From: Bacteroidota bacterium
Lineage (GTDB): Bacteria; Bacteroidota; Bacteroidia; 2-12-FULL-35-15
Assembly (NCBI GenBank): GCA_025963715.1
Contig: JAOQAG010000001.1
Coordinates: 62,001 to 126,000, forward strand
Direction: 5' to 3'
DNA length: 64,000 nucleotides
Shown here: positions 53,676-61,757 of the stretch, piece after piece
Layout: every line of letters starts with the position of its first letter
Position numbering within the stretch: the stretch's first letter is position 1
The notes under the pieces: model-generated
Told to the model about the DNA's origin: nothing
The model's database searches: none
Seen by the model: only the letters and a program-made list of their open reading frames with translations
Made by a program: the position numbers and the translations under genes

Positions 53676-54884
53676 TCAGGGAAAATCAAGGCTAAACGCG
53701 ATCCTGTTCAATGATTTTTCTATCATCACTTCAACTAAATGTGTTTTTCCGGGCTCCAGGAAATTAATCCCATCCTTTACGTTAATAAGGTCAATCGTAT
53801 TTGAATTTTTATAAGTCGCATTCCTGATAATGTTTTCTTCGATCCGGAATCCAAACTGCGTAATTTGTGAAAGGTCTGTATATTTTAAATAAAAGCAATC
53901 GATCTCATTGTTCTCATAACGGTGAACAATTTCTATCATATTCTGCTCTTCTTTTTTTCCAAAATAAAAACGGGTAATAAAATCTTCTACCGGATTTCCC
54001 AACTGATCAACAACGCGGATATTGAGCATCGAAAATGGTGGATATGCAGTAGCCGGGGATACAGGAAGCGGATTATTATTAAGGATATTTAAAATGGTTT
54101 TAAATACCGGATCTGCAGCATCCTTAATGGCGCCTAAAATTCCGTGCTTGTTTCCAAAATGGTTTCTATCAGGGAATACAGTGACAGGGATCTGGCTTAT
54201 TTCCTTTACCGGGTTGGACGCTATCGTTTCATTTATTCCCAGTTTTACGCCTTTCATGTTTAAGTTGGCAGCGCAAAACCTGACTGTATTATCAGAGCCT
54301 TCTTCCTCAAATCCGGGAATATCCACATGAAAAAAATTATCAATCTTTTCAAAAAGACCGGGAAAATCAATGTCATTTAAAGTGCCTTGTAAATGATGCA
54401 GGCGTAATCCCGGAAAAGCTGCATGCAGATCAGCGTTCATCCATTCCCAGTTAAGATCCCATGTATACAGGGAACCAAGCTCTAATGCATAAAGTATTTT
54501 ATTTCCCCAGTCCCAGGGCAGTTTTTTTCCATATCCAGCCAGCCTGGAACCATTATTTGCCGGTGCAGCCATAATGAAATTACTTACCGGGGAAGCCGCT
54601 TTGTTTTTATAATAAAGCGTAAGCCATTTGCGGATGATCAACGCTCCTGTGCTGTGGATCACAACATTAAACGGCTGCACAATATTATTTATGGGATCAT
54701 GCACTGCATCTTCCATCGCAATGGCATAATCATCAACAGATAGCTGATCATCGCCGGAAGTATACCTGCCAAGGTGCAATTCCGTAATCGTATAACCTGC
54801 GGCCTGCAACAGATCCGGCGCGCTGCCATAGCTGGTTTTATCACCCGACCAGCCGTGAATAAATACTACATGTTGTTTTGACAT
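53676..54884 (-). CDS. Alpha/beta hydrolase (lipase-like), cytosolic
   Basis: A 402-residue protein. The N-terminal alpha/beta-hydrolase domain has the oxyanion segment VVFIHGWSGD (residues 6-15) and nucleophile S78 in IHSTGAL (an elbow with Ile-His in place of Gly); candidate catalytic His is in PDRNHFGNKHG. The C-terminal ~120 residues form a beta-rich part (LNIRVVDQLGNPVEDFITRF). No signal peptide is present. It fits a lipase/esterase acting inside the cell or at the inner leaflet. It is in the protease operon, between the barrel-like gene (23 bases upstream) and the large membrane gene (29 bases downstream). Confidence 0.78.
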   Translation of the reverse strand: MSKQHVVFIHGWSGDKTSYGSAPDLLQAAGYTITELHLGRYTSGDDQLSVDDYAIAMEDAVHDPINNIVQPFNVVIHSTGALIIRKWLTLYYKNKAASPVSNFIMAAPANNGSRLAGYGKKLPWDWGNKILYALELGSLYTWDLNWEWMNADLHAAFPGLRLHHLQGTLNDIDFPGLFEKIDNFFHVDIPGFEEEGSDNTVRFCAANLNMKGVKLGINETIASNPVKEISQIPVTVFPDRNHFGNKHGILGAIKDAADPVFKTILNILNNNPLPVSPATAYPPFSMLNIRVVDQLGNPVEDFITRFYFGKKEEQNMIEIVHRYENNEIDCFYLKYTDLSQITQFGFRIEENIIRNATYKNSNTIDLINVKDGINFLEPGKTHLVEVMIEKSLNRIAFSLDFP

Positions 54885-54907
54885 ATCAGTTTTTTATGTA
54901 AAATAGG

Positions 54908-56950
54908 TTACTTTAAATGGTGTGTTTTCCTGTTCACGCTGGATCCAAGGTGAGCAAGCGGAATGTCGATAGTGGCGGAAACATACCATCTCCAAACCGG
55001 GTTGTCGGTTAATGTTAATTGATTGGATTCCACTTTTAACAGGTTAGGTCCGTATTGCCAGCCGCCGGAAATCGTTAGTGGAATATTCCAGGGCAATCCG
55101 TAGGCAAGTGAAATGCCCGGCGACAGGATGTTTTCGAGGTGAATGGTTTGATCAATGGAAGTACTGTCGTGGCTGATGCGGTAATCCACAATGGCACCAA
55201 TATCAATAATGGAAGCAAAAACAGAGATGGAACCGAACGAATGCAAGCCCCTGTTAAAGGCAAGTCCAACCGGTGCTGTAATTCCCTGGTTGATGGTAAA
55301 AAGTCCGTCGGTGCTTTTTCTCGGCGCTCCGTAATAATAACCAACAAACGCATTCAGGTCGATGCTCCAGTCCGCATGTTTTTTTGTCCGCGAGCTTCCT
55401 GCCGGTAATGCCGATGCTTCGATCACGCTTTCTATTTCTTCCGGGCTTTGCGCTTTCGCGATGCCGGAAATAAAATTTCCGAAGGTTAAAAATTTCTCAA
55501 TAAAGTTCGGAAGATTGCTCACATTTTCTTTTTGCTCTTTTAAATTTTTCAAGGTAGCAACATCTGCAGGAGCTGGCGCTGTTCCTTTTTTCATTGTTGC
55601 CTCGATCTTACTTATTTCTGCATTAATGCTTGCTTTCACATTTTTAAAATCCGGATCGTTGGTCACATCTTTCAACAATGCATACAATGAAAATACAGCC
55701 GATGAATAATCTTTTGTGTACGCATACCGGTAGATCTCAATTCCTTTGGATGTGTAATCCATGTATTTATCATCGATGCAGCCCGGATTTATTTTGTTGG
55801 CGATCGAAACGCCATACGTTGCGATCTCTACCGTTTTGGTCAGGTAACTGTAAATAACATCATTGTTTACATCGGCTTTGCTGTTACCAATATCTTTCGC
55901 CAGCTGTTTTGTTTGTTCGCTCAGCGAAACAAAATCATCCAGCACTTTTTTTATCAGCATGTTGCCGGTGGAATCAATAAATCCTTTTAACAGAACGGTC
56001 TTTCCGCCAACAACACTAAACCGGATGTCGGCTACCTCTGCTTGTGCACGGATCAAACCGAGATACAATTTAAATCCGTCCTGGTCGCGGTACAATGTAT
56101 TTAATTGCTGGTAAGAGATCCATTCCATTCCCGTTTCGTCCACCAGGCTATTGGAGATCAGGTTAAGCGTTTGAAAACTGCTACCCAGGTTTGGGTTCAT
56201 TTCGCTCCATTCGGTATACGTTGTAAAATCATTTACAAATGCAACCGGATTTTTTGACGGATCTGTATTTGCCAATGTGTGTGCGGTTTTTAGCACAACA
56301 CCCAACTCCGGGTATTTTTTATTCAGCTCTGCATATTTCGGACTTTCCAATAATTTATAGGCGTTGTTCGGAATTCCTTTCAGATCTTCATCAAATGATT
56401 TGCGGATGGTCTGGATCAATTCGGCATATCGCGTGATCTCAATTTTCCCTAACACATTGCTTGTTTTCGGAAATAAAATAGTTGCTTCCGGATTTGCTGC
56501 AATAAAATTCTGCAGCTTTGAAAAGAACGCTACATCCAGCTCTTCCTTTCCACGCTTAATTAAAAAGCGGGCAAGTGCATCGGTAAAATTGGTTACATCT
56601 GCATTTCCAAGAGCGGATACGCCCATGGAAAATGCACTGCTGATCGCATGCGTAGTATTTGATACCACACCGCCGCCGGTTAAGTATGGGCCAATGTAGG
56701 GATTGTAATCCGGACGGTTTGCATCGCTCAGGTCGTTGAGCAGATCTTCCTCCGTTGCAAATTTATTGTTGTAATATTTATTAATGATCTGGCAATATTC
56801 AGATACTTGTTTTTTTTCCGTAACAAACTTTGTGGGATGGGCCGGATCAATGTATTTTTTCAGCTGGAGCGCATCCAGGTAAGCAGATTGCGGAAATGCG
56901 CTTGCGCAGATGAAGAAAAATAAAATAACGAGGATGTAGGTTTTTTTCAT
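54908..56950 (-). CDS. Exported barrel-like protein of the protease operon, unknown
   Basis: A 680-residue protein with a signal peptide (MKKTYILVILFFFICASAFP). Its first ~500 residues are helical and polar (a coiled-coil stretch near 430-480, KKGTAPAPADVATLKNLKEQ). The last ~150 residues alternate hydrophobic and polar residues (WSIDLNAFVGYYYGAPRKS, SFGSISVFASIIDIGAIVDY), as in a small outer-membrane barrel. No named family recognised. The gap to the upstream subtilase gene is two bases, so it is co-translated. It is the only gene of the operon with an export signal, so it may be the surface or outer-membrane arm of the system. Confidence 0.7.
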   Translation of the reverse strand: MKKTYILVILFFFICASAFPQSAYLDALQLKKYIDPAHPTKFVTEKKQVSEYCQIINKYYNNKFATEEDLLNDLSDANRPDYNPYIGPYLTGGGVVSNTTHAISSAFSMGVSALGNADVTNFTDALARFLIKRGKEELDVAFFSKLQNFIAANPEATILFPKTSNVLGKIEITRYAELIQTIRKSFDEDLKGIPNNAYKLLESPKYAELNKKYPELGVVLKTAHTLANTDPSKNPVAFVNDFTTYTEWSEMNPNLGSSFQTLNLISNSLVDETGMEWISYQQLNTLYRDQDGFKLYLGLIRAQAEVADIRFSVVGGKTVLLKGFIDSTGNMLIKKVLDDFVSLSEQTKQLAKDIGNSKADVNNDVIYSYLTKTVEIATYGVSIANKINPGCIDDKYMDYTSKGIEIYRYAYTKDYSSAVFSLYALLKDVTNDPDFKNVKASINAEISKIEATMKKGTAPAPADVATLKNLKEQKENVSNLPNFIEKFLTFGNFISGIAKAQSPEEIESVIEASALPAGSSRTKKHADWSIDLNAFVGYYYGAPRKSTDGLFTINQGITAPVGLAFNRGLHSFGSISVFASIIDIGAIVDYRISHDSTSIDQTIHLENILSPGISLAYGLPWNIPLTISGGWQYGPNLLKVESNQLTLTDNPVWRWYVSATIDIPLAHLGSSVNRKTHHLK

Positions 56951-56952
56951 TT

Positions 56953-57819
56953 TTAAATTGTTTTAAGTGTGTCAATAAATTTTTGAGGTGCAACAATGCC
57001 ATGTCCATATTCATTCACTGAAGAATTAACGGCATCGGCGGTTTGATAAAGTATTTTTTTAATTAATTCAGGATCCTCGTTCATGCGTGCTTTTATATAA
57101 CTTAATCCCAGTGCGCAAATCCCGGATATATATGCGGCCGACATGCTGGTACCGCTCATGGCTACACTATCCTGCGTGTTCGCAGATGAAAGAATATCTT
57201 CGCCGGGCGCCATCACATCCATGTTAATTGTTTTTGTTGAAAACACAGAGCGCACACGGGTTTGCCCCACGCTACCCACACAAATACAAGCGCTAACCGA
57301 AGCCGGTGAATTGTTCCAGTCTTCATTCCGGTCGCCGCTTGCCGAAACCAAAATGCATTTTTTATCTGTTGCAATTTTTGTTAACAGCACTTCGATCTCT
57401 TTGATCTTGGGCTGTTCGTCAATGGAACCAACCATTACAAAGCTCATACTTAAAATATCAACCTGCCCGGCATTGTTTGTTTCGTTGTAAATATCATCCA
57501 GCGCACTTTTTAATGCATCGAAGTTTACTTTACCGGCAGCGTCACATACTTTTGCGATGAACAGGTTTGCGTCCGGTGCCATGCCCTGGTTCTTGGTTCC
57601 GTTTGCATTGATAATGCCAGTACAATGCGTCCCGTGGCCGTTTTCATCGGTCGTAAAATCGGCCGACTTATTAATATAATCGTAGCCTTGTATTTTTGAA
57701 AAATCAAAATCCACATGGCGGTTGATGCCCGTATCGAGCACCGCTACACGTACATTCTCGCCTTTTGTTGTGTTCCAAACTTCCTCCAGGTTATATCCTG
57801 TGATCCACCAGCCTGCCAT
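56953..57819 (-). CDS. Subtilisin-like (S8) serine protease without signal or propeptide
   Basis: A 288-residue minimal subtilase with a complete triad: D29 in AVLDTGINRH, H62 in NGHGTHCTGI, S225 in SGTSMSAAYI; the oxyanion Asn is in SASGDRNEDWNNS-like segment. It begins directly with the catalytic domain (MAGWWITGYNLEEVW); no signal peptide, I9-type propeptide or C-terminal extension is present. It is therefore predicted to be cytosolic and active or held by a partner. It is in an operon with a papain-like protease, SH3-like protein and membrane proteins. Proteases without propeptides in operons with sensors are known from bacterial conflict systems, which makes the context notable. Confidence 0.85.
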   Translation of the reverse strand: MAGWWITGYNLEEVWNTTKGENVRVAVLDTGINRHVDFDFSKIQGYDYINKSADFTTDENGHGTHCTGIINANGTKNQGMAPDANLFIAKVCDAAGKVNFDALKSALDDIYNETNNAGQVDILSMSFVMVGSIDEQPKIKEIEVLLTKIATDKKCILVSASGDRNEDWNNSPASVSACICVGSVGQTRVRSVFSTKTINMDVMAPGEDILSSANTQDSVAMSGTSMSAAYISGICALGLSYIKARMNEDPELIKKILYQTADAVNSSVNEYGHGIVAPQKFIDTLKTI

Positions 57820-57838
57820 CGTTTTTTTAATTATTTAT

Positions 57839-58078
57839 TTATTTATTTGTTTCCTTTACCGGCTGCGCTACGCCGCCACTCCAGAACCAGGTTCCTTTTT
57901 TTGTAAAATACCATTTGCTGTTTCCGTCTATCGGTTCTCCCTCTTCGGTATAACCGTAATACGTTAGCTCGGTTCCTGCTTCCACAACAGCAATGGGCGG
58001 CTCCACACGTTTTGCATCACTGCGGATGTTGAGCCGCTTTGCAGCGATTATTTTACCTGTGCTGTTGATCTTTAGCAT
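57839..58078 (-). CDS. Small bacterial SH3-like protein
   Basis: A 79-residue soluble protein with one SH3b-type fold: RLNIRSDAKRVEPPIAVVEA, then GTELTYYGYTEEGEPIDGNS and KWYFTKKGTWFWSGG, the pattern of an SH3_3/bacterial SH3 domain. Such domains bind peptides or glycan and often tether proteases or hydrolases to targets. It has no signal peptide. It is between the subtilase (19 bases downstream) and the 227-residue membrane protein gene (16 bases upstream), so it could be a scaffold or inhibitor of the operon's proteases. Confidence 0.75.
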   Translation of the reverse strand: MLKINSTGKIIAAKRLNIRSDAKRVEPPIAVVEAGTELTYYGYTEEGEPIDGNSKWYFTKKGTWFWSGGVAQPVKETNK

Positions 58079-58094
58079 TGCAATACTATAAAAA

Positions 58095-58778
58095 TTAACC
58101 TACAGCAGGAGCGGGCGGATTAACCGGTGGCGCTGCTGGCGGAGGGGTGCTTTTATTTTCCGTTGTTTTAAATGCTGCGTATGTTCCCGAGCTGATTCCC
58201 AGTAATACTAATGTATTCGAATCAAAATCAGGAATGATCCCATCGATCAGTGTTTTGATACCATCTGTTATTGTACTGCAGGAATTAACTCCTAATTTTG
58301 AAATAGCAGCATCAAAACAATCCAGGTTTTTCCATAGTTTTATGAAAAACCAAACCGAGAAGATCAGGTTGAAAAGCACCGTTTGTAAGCGCGAAATGCT
58401 CACGCCGTTATTGTCGGAAAGAATGTCCAGAAAAATATTTTCTTTTTCCTGATCCTGGATCCGCGGAAGCTGTCCCGACTGATCCGAAGAATCAATGAGG
58501 CGCGCTGCTACGGAAGTTCCCGTGCTGATCCCCAGCACGATCAAAGCACCGTTGCTGAATGTAGGAACAAAAGCTGCAGCGTTGTTTTTATCGAAGATCA
58601 CTGCTGCAAAAGCGCTCATGATAAATCCCATCCACCAGGCCATTTGTACTTTTGAAAAGCTGTACGGCTTTTTCGACGCGTTGCTGGTATCGCGCAGCAG
58701 CTGAAATTTTAAATCAAGAAAAACGATGAGGCAGAAATAAACTGCCATCGAAATTAAAAGGACTGTTTGTGCTTTCAT
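58095..58778 (-). CDS. Membrane protein with an internal duplication
   Basis: A 227-residue protein with about five membrane spans and a Pro-rich C-terminal tail (STPPPAAPPVNPPAPAVG). It consists of two related halves: YSFSKVQMAWWMGFIMSAF then ALIVLGISTGTSVAARLID in the first, and VSISRLQTVLFNLIFSVWF then TLVLLGISSGTYAAFKTTE in the second. Each half is a membrane helix followed by a GIS(T/S)GT membrane-proximal motif. Family unknown. It lies in the middle of the protease operon and may be the membrane anchor for the SH3-like or protease partners (the Pro tail is a plausible SH3 ligand, inference only). Confidence 0.75.
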   Translation of the reverse strand: MKAQTVLLISMAVYFCLIVFLDLKFQLLRDTSNASKKPYSFSKVQMAWWMGFIMSAFAAVIFDKNNAAAFVPTFSNGALIVLGISTGTSVAARLIDSSDQSGQLPRIQDQEKENIFLDILSDNNGVSISRLQTVLFNLIFSVWFFIKLWKNLDCFDAAISKLGVNSCSTITDGIKTLIDGIIPDFDSNTLVLLGISSGTYAAFKTTENKSTPPPAAPPVNPPAPAVG

Positions 58779-58802
58779 AATGTTTGGATTTTAGTGAAAT
58801 TT

Positions 58803-59606
58803 TTATTTTTTTGTTACTTCTACCATGCGGATCGTCCAGAAATCTTCGGAAAGATTGGGATCCGTCAGGTATGCATACGGCATTGTAAAATATCCTTGTT
58901 GTCCCCAATCGGTATCCCAGCTATTGCGGATCAAAAAGCGTTTGGTGGCATCGTCGTAACCAACGCAGAGTACAGCATGTCCGCCTTTAATATATTCATT
59001 GGGTTTCGGCATTTCCAGGATGCCGGTTTTGGTAATGGCAGCTCCTTCAAATTCTTTATAAACGGTAAACCCGAAAACAAAGGGAAATCCTTCTGCAAGG
59101 CAGGCTTTCATCAACTCCGGTTTTTTTTCTATCCGGTGATAGCTTATTACCTGGTGTTTCAGCGCTTCTTTGTAACAATCATCACCGGGCTTCTTTTTAA
59201 ATTTTGTTTTTCCTTCGCTGTAGCTCCACATGTCTTCCGGACAAACGCCCAGTTTGTTCACGCTTTTTATACCGTTGCGGATCTCCGCGCCATTATCAAT
59301 TGCAACCGTGTTTTCAATCGTACGTTCGTTGTAATAAATAAATAAGCGCGAGGGCATAAAATCATATTGTTTTCCCTGCTTGCGCAAGCCAAATTGGATC
59401 GCAGCCGCAATTGCATTACCGGTGCAGCTTCCAAGCTGTCCCTGGTTGTATATTGGCGGGCAATCTTTACGCAGGTCTACCGATTTCGGAAGTTGTTTTT
59501 GCGTTTTTTTCGGTTTGTAAATTAAATCGCGGTGATCGGGAAGATCCGGTTTCCAGCCATACCAGGAGGAATCGTACGTGTTGAGAGTTTGTTTTTTTGT
59601 TGCCAT
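58803..59606 (-). CDS. Papain-like (C1) cysteine protease without signal peptide
   Basis: I start at ATG 59606 (MATKKQTLNTYDSSWYGWKP), 267 residues; a longer reading frame exists but is unsupported. It is a C1A fold with Q55 and C61 in NQGQLGSCTGNA, H210 in GGHAVLCVGYD and N228 in RNSWDTDWGQQGY: a complete active site. The N-terminal ~45 residues include a DLPDHRDLIY segment known in many bacterial C1 proteases. No signal peptide is visible. It is second in the operon, 24 bases before the gene for the duplicated membrane protein. Two proteases of different classes in one operon is unusual. Confidence 0.88.
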   Translation of the reverse strand: MATKKQTLNTYDSSWYGWKPDLPDHRDLIYKPKKTQKQLPKSVDLRKDCPPIYNQGQLGSCTGNAIAAAIQFGLRKQGKQYDFMPSRLFIYYNERTIENTVAIDNGAEIRNGIKSVNKLGVCPEDMWSYSEGKTKFKKKPGDDCYKEALKHQVISYHRIEKKPELMKACLAEGFPFVFGFTVYKEFEGAAITKTGILEMPKPNEYIKGGHAVLCVGYDDATKRFLIRNSWDTDWGQQGYFTMPYAYLTDPNLSEDFWTIRMVEVTKK

Positions 59607-59658
59607 AACATTATTGGTTCGGAGAGTTTTTAATTTGTATACCAAAAAAATTTACATT

Positions 59659-60672
59659 TTATTTATGTGTTTCCGGCATCTTGTGTATTTCCGGCATCGG
59701 CGCTTCTTTTTTCTTTTCGATCCGGATCGTGTAAAACGCTTTGTGTTTTGTTAATGAAGTAAAATCCAGGGTTACTTTATATTGATTGTCTTTTGTGAAA
59801 ATAGGTTTTGCATCGCCTTTTGTTTGCGTTGTTTCTACGATCAGCTCTTCGCCTTTTTTCAACTCAAATTTGACTTTTTCATTTGCAAGGTCGATCTCAT
59901 TTACATACACCGCAAAACCTTCAATGGCCTGGCTGAACCAGCCCGGACCGGTAAAGCGGTCTTCTTCGTAGATCACATCAAAATTTGCAGGATCGGAGGA
60001 AACAGGTATATCGAGGTTGGTAATATTTTCCAGTTTGTCTTTCGCAACAGCGATGGCTTCGCTCTTGCGTGTAGCCAGTACTTTTTGCTGCGTCTGCAGC
60101 TGACTGATCTGGATGGCGATCTTTGCTTTATCAACGTTGGAAATATTTGAATCGGCCACATGCGATAATGAATCCTGTTTTAATGTAAGCAAACGGATCT
60201 GGTTATCAGCCACATTCACATTGTTGATCGCATTATCGATCCTTGATTGATAGAGGTTCCGGAGGTTTACAAAACCGCTTTTCAAACTGTCTTCAATGAT
60301 CGTGTAGCTTAAAAATTCGCACATCGCGTGTACACGGTTGTACTTCAACGAATCTTTCTCCATCAGGTCCATGAACTTGTTCATGTAGGGAGCAATGGTT
60401 TCCGAATCCTGCTTGCGGGTTTGCAGTTTCAGCTCGTAATCCTTGAAAATAAAGGTAGTGTAGGCGGTAAAGCCGCCGATGATAATGGTGCCGAAAAAAT
60501 ATTTTAAAAATTCAAAACGGGCAGCGGCTACTTTTTCCCTGCCTGCCACTTTTGCATCCACTGTTTTTTGTTCTTCAGCAAGCCATTCTTTCCGGTAATC
60601 TTCATATTGTTTGAAAAGCTCTGCGTCTTTTTGTTCGCAGGCTATTTTTTTGTACTCATCAAAGCTGATCAT
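59659..60672 (-). CDS. Membrane-anchored coiled-coil protein opening the protease operon
   Basis: I choose ATG 60672 (MISFDEYKKIACEQKDAELF); the longer frame begins with ten extra residues. The 337-residue protein has a charged N-terminal cytoplasmic helix, one membrane span (FLKYFFGTIIIGGFTAYTTFIF, about 54-75), a long coiled coil (about 80-230) and a C-terminal beta-sandwich-like domain (FAVYVNEIDLANEKVKF to FYTIRIEKKK). Family unknown. As the first gene after the 29-bp motif, it could be the sensor or scaffold of the operon. Confidence 0.72.
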   Translation of the reverse strand: MISFDEYKKIACEQKDAELFKQYEDYRKEWLAEEQKTVDAKVAGREKVAAARFEFLKYFFGTIIIGGFTAYTTFIFKDYELKLQTRKQDSETIAPYMNKFMDLMEKDSLKYNRVHAMCEFLSYTIIEDSLKSGFVNLRNLYQSRIDNAINNVNVADNQIRLLTLKQDSLSHVADSNISNVDKAKIAIQISQLQTQQKVLATRKSEAIAVAKDKLENITNLDIPVSSDPANFDVIYEEDRFTGPGWFSQAIEGFAVYVNEIDLANEKVKFELKKGEELIVETTQTKGDAKPIFTKDNQYKVTLDFTSLTKHKAFYTIRIEKKKEAPMPEIHKMPETHK

Positions 60673-61083
60673 GCATAGTTGTTTTGTGGTTAGTAAAAAC
60701 AATTTTTACCGGGAGGCAGATCATTGTTTCACAAAGCAACTTATCACAATATAAATTGCTCCACAATAGGCTATGAAAAATAAAAGAGTAGGATTTTTAT
60801 CAAAAAATTTCAGAATGAAATTTTCTTAAAGTTAGATCAATAATGAGCATTTTGCAAGGACAGTTTTAGGGGAGAATTCGACTCGGTCTAATTTGTTGAT
60901 AATTAGATATTTGTGCTTGTTTTGGTAGCTTTTTTTACAATATAAAAGATAGATTTTCTTATCAACAAACTGCCCCAAAAAAGCGATATGGAACGCAAAT
61001 TCGCCGACGAACCATCAGAATCACATCTGATAATTCTTTAGCAGGATAAAGTAAATCATGCAAAAAGAAAGTGAAAGAGTTAG
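60673..61083. other. Upstream spacer of the protease operon
   Basis: A 411-base AT-rich spacer. It contains the third copy of the 29-bp motif (60858-60886, minus orientation), and on the minus strand TAACTTTA at 60827-60834, a -7-like sequence with one mismatch. No gene is seen. Confidence 0.65.
60858..60886 (-). promoter_or_regulatory. 29-bp upstream motif, copy 3
   Basis: On the minus strand: CCGAGTCGAATT, 12 bases, TGTCC, the same two blocks and spacing as the copies at 31587 and 31728. It is oriented towards the protease operon, 186 bases before the first start codon at 60672. Confidence 0.65.
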
Positions 61084-61308
61084 TTAAATCTTTTCGTATT
61101 TATCTTTTAAATGCTGCTGAATAAAAGTGGTCAGTCCTTTGCCTTCGATCGCCAGTAATTTCATTTTTTCCACATTTTCTTTTCCTGCACTTGCATAAGT
61201 GTATTTATATTTTCCACCGTTTACAAATTGCACGATAATGTCTTCATTTTCGATCTCATAAAACTCCACCCCGGAATCTCCTGAGTTATTTTTTTTGTAC
61301 TGTTCCAT
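61084..61308 (-). CDS. KTSC-domain protein
   Basis: I start at ATG 61308 (MEQYKKNNSGDSGVEFYEIE), 74 residues; the upstream extension is unsupported. The VEFYEIENEDIIVQF, GGKYKYTYASAG and GLTTFIQQHLKDKYEK segments fit the KTSC domain, a small beta-rich domain often fused to or found beside RNA-binding or nucleic-acid proteins; its role is unknown. It has no clear operon partner and is not obviously part of the protease operon (411-base spacer). Confidence 0.7.
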   Translation of the reverse strand: MEQYKKNNSGDSGVEFYEIENEDIIVQFVNGGKYKYTYASAGKENVEKMKLLAIEGKGLTTFIQQHLKDKYEKI

Positions 61309-61757
61309 GCGGATGCAATGAAAATATGTTGCCTGTTTAAATGTGTAGAAACATTTGTGCATATTAGATGGTACGGATCACGAACAGGAACGTCCTTCGA
61401 CAAGCTCAGGATGACAACGAATCTGTGTAAAATCAGTTCAAAGTTTAAAGTTTGCTGTGTTTATGAAAAAGTCAAAGGAGAGAAGCCAAAATTCAAAAGA
61501 TGTTTTGCGCAAATGTGTTTTTTATCCGGAGTGAAATTTTTCTTTTCATTTGTCATCCCGGGCCTGACCCGGGATCTGTTTATAAGAACAAGAAAACAGC
61601 ATCCTACAATTATTTCATGAGATCCCGGGTCAGGCCCGGGATGACAGTTTTATTTTATGATAGAAGTAGAGGAATAATTTTAACTAAATTAACACACAGC
61701 ATCTGCATACAGCAAACTTTAAACTTTTGAACTTTAAACTTTGAACTTTGAACTAAT
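61309..61757. other. Repeat-rich spacer without a gene
   Basis: 449 bases holding a CCTTCGACAAGCTCAGG element (61394-61421), GTTCAAAGTTTAAAG runs, a large inverted repeat of GTCATCCCGGG units (61552-61645), and an inverted GTTCAAAG run (61715-61755) ending just before the zinc-ribbon gene's stop. Confidence 0.7.
61552..61645. repeat. Perfect inverted repeat of two GTCATCCCGGG palindromes
   Basis: Arms of 26 bases at 61552-61577 and 61620-61645 are exact reverse complements, and each arm is itself nearly palindromic (GTCATCCCGGG / CCCGGGATCT). The 42-base loop has no notable content. A single unit of the same type is at 8621-8647. Confidence 0.8.
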
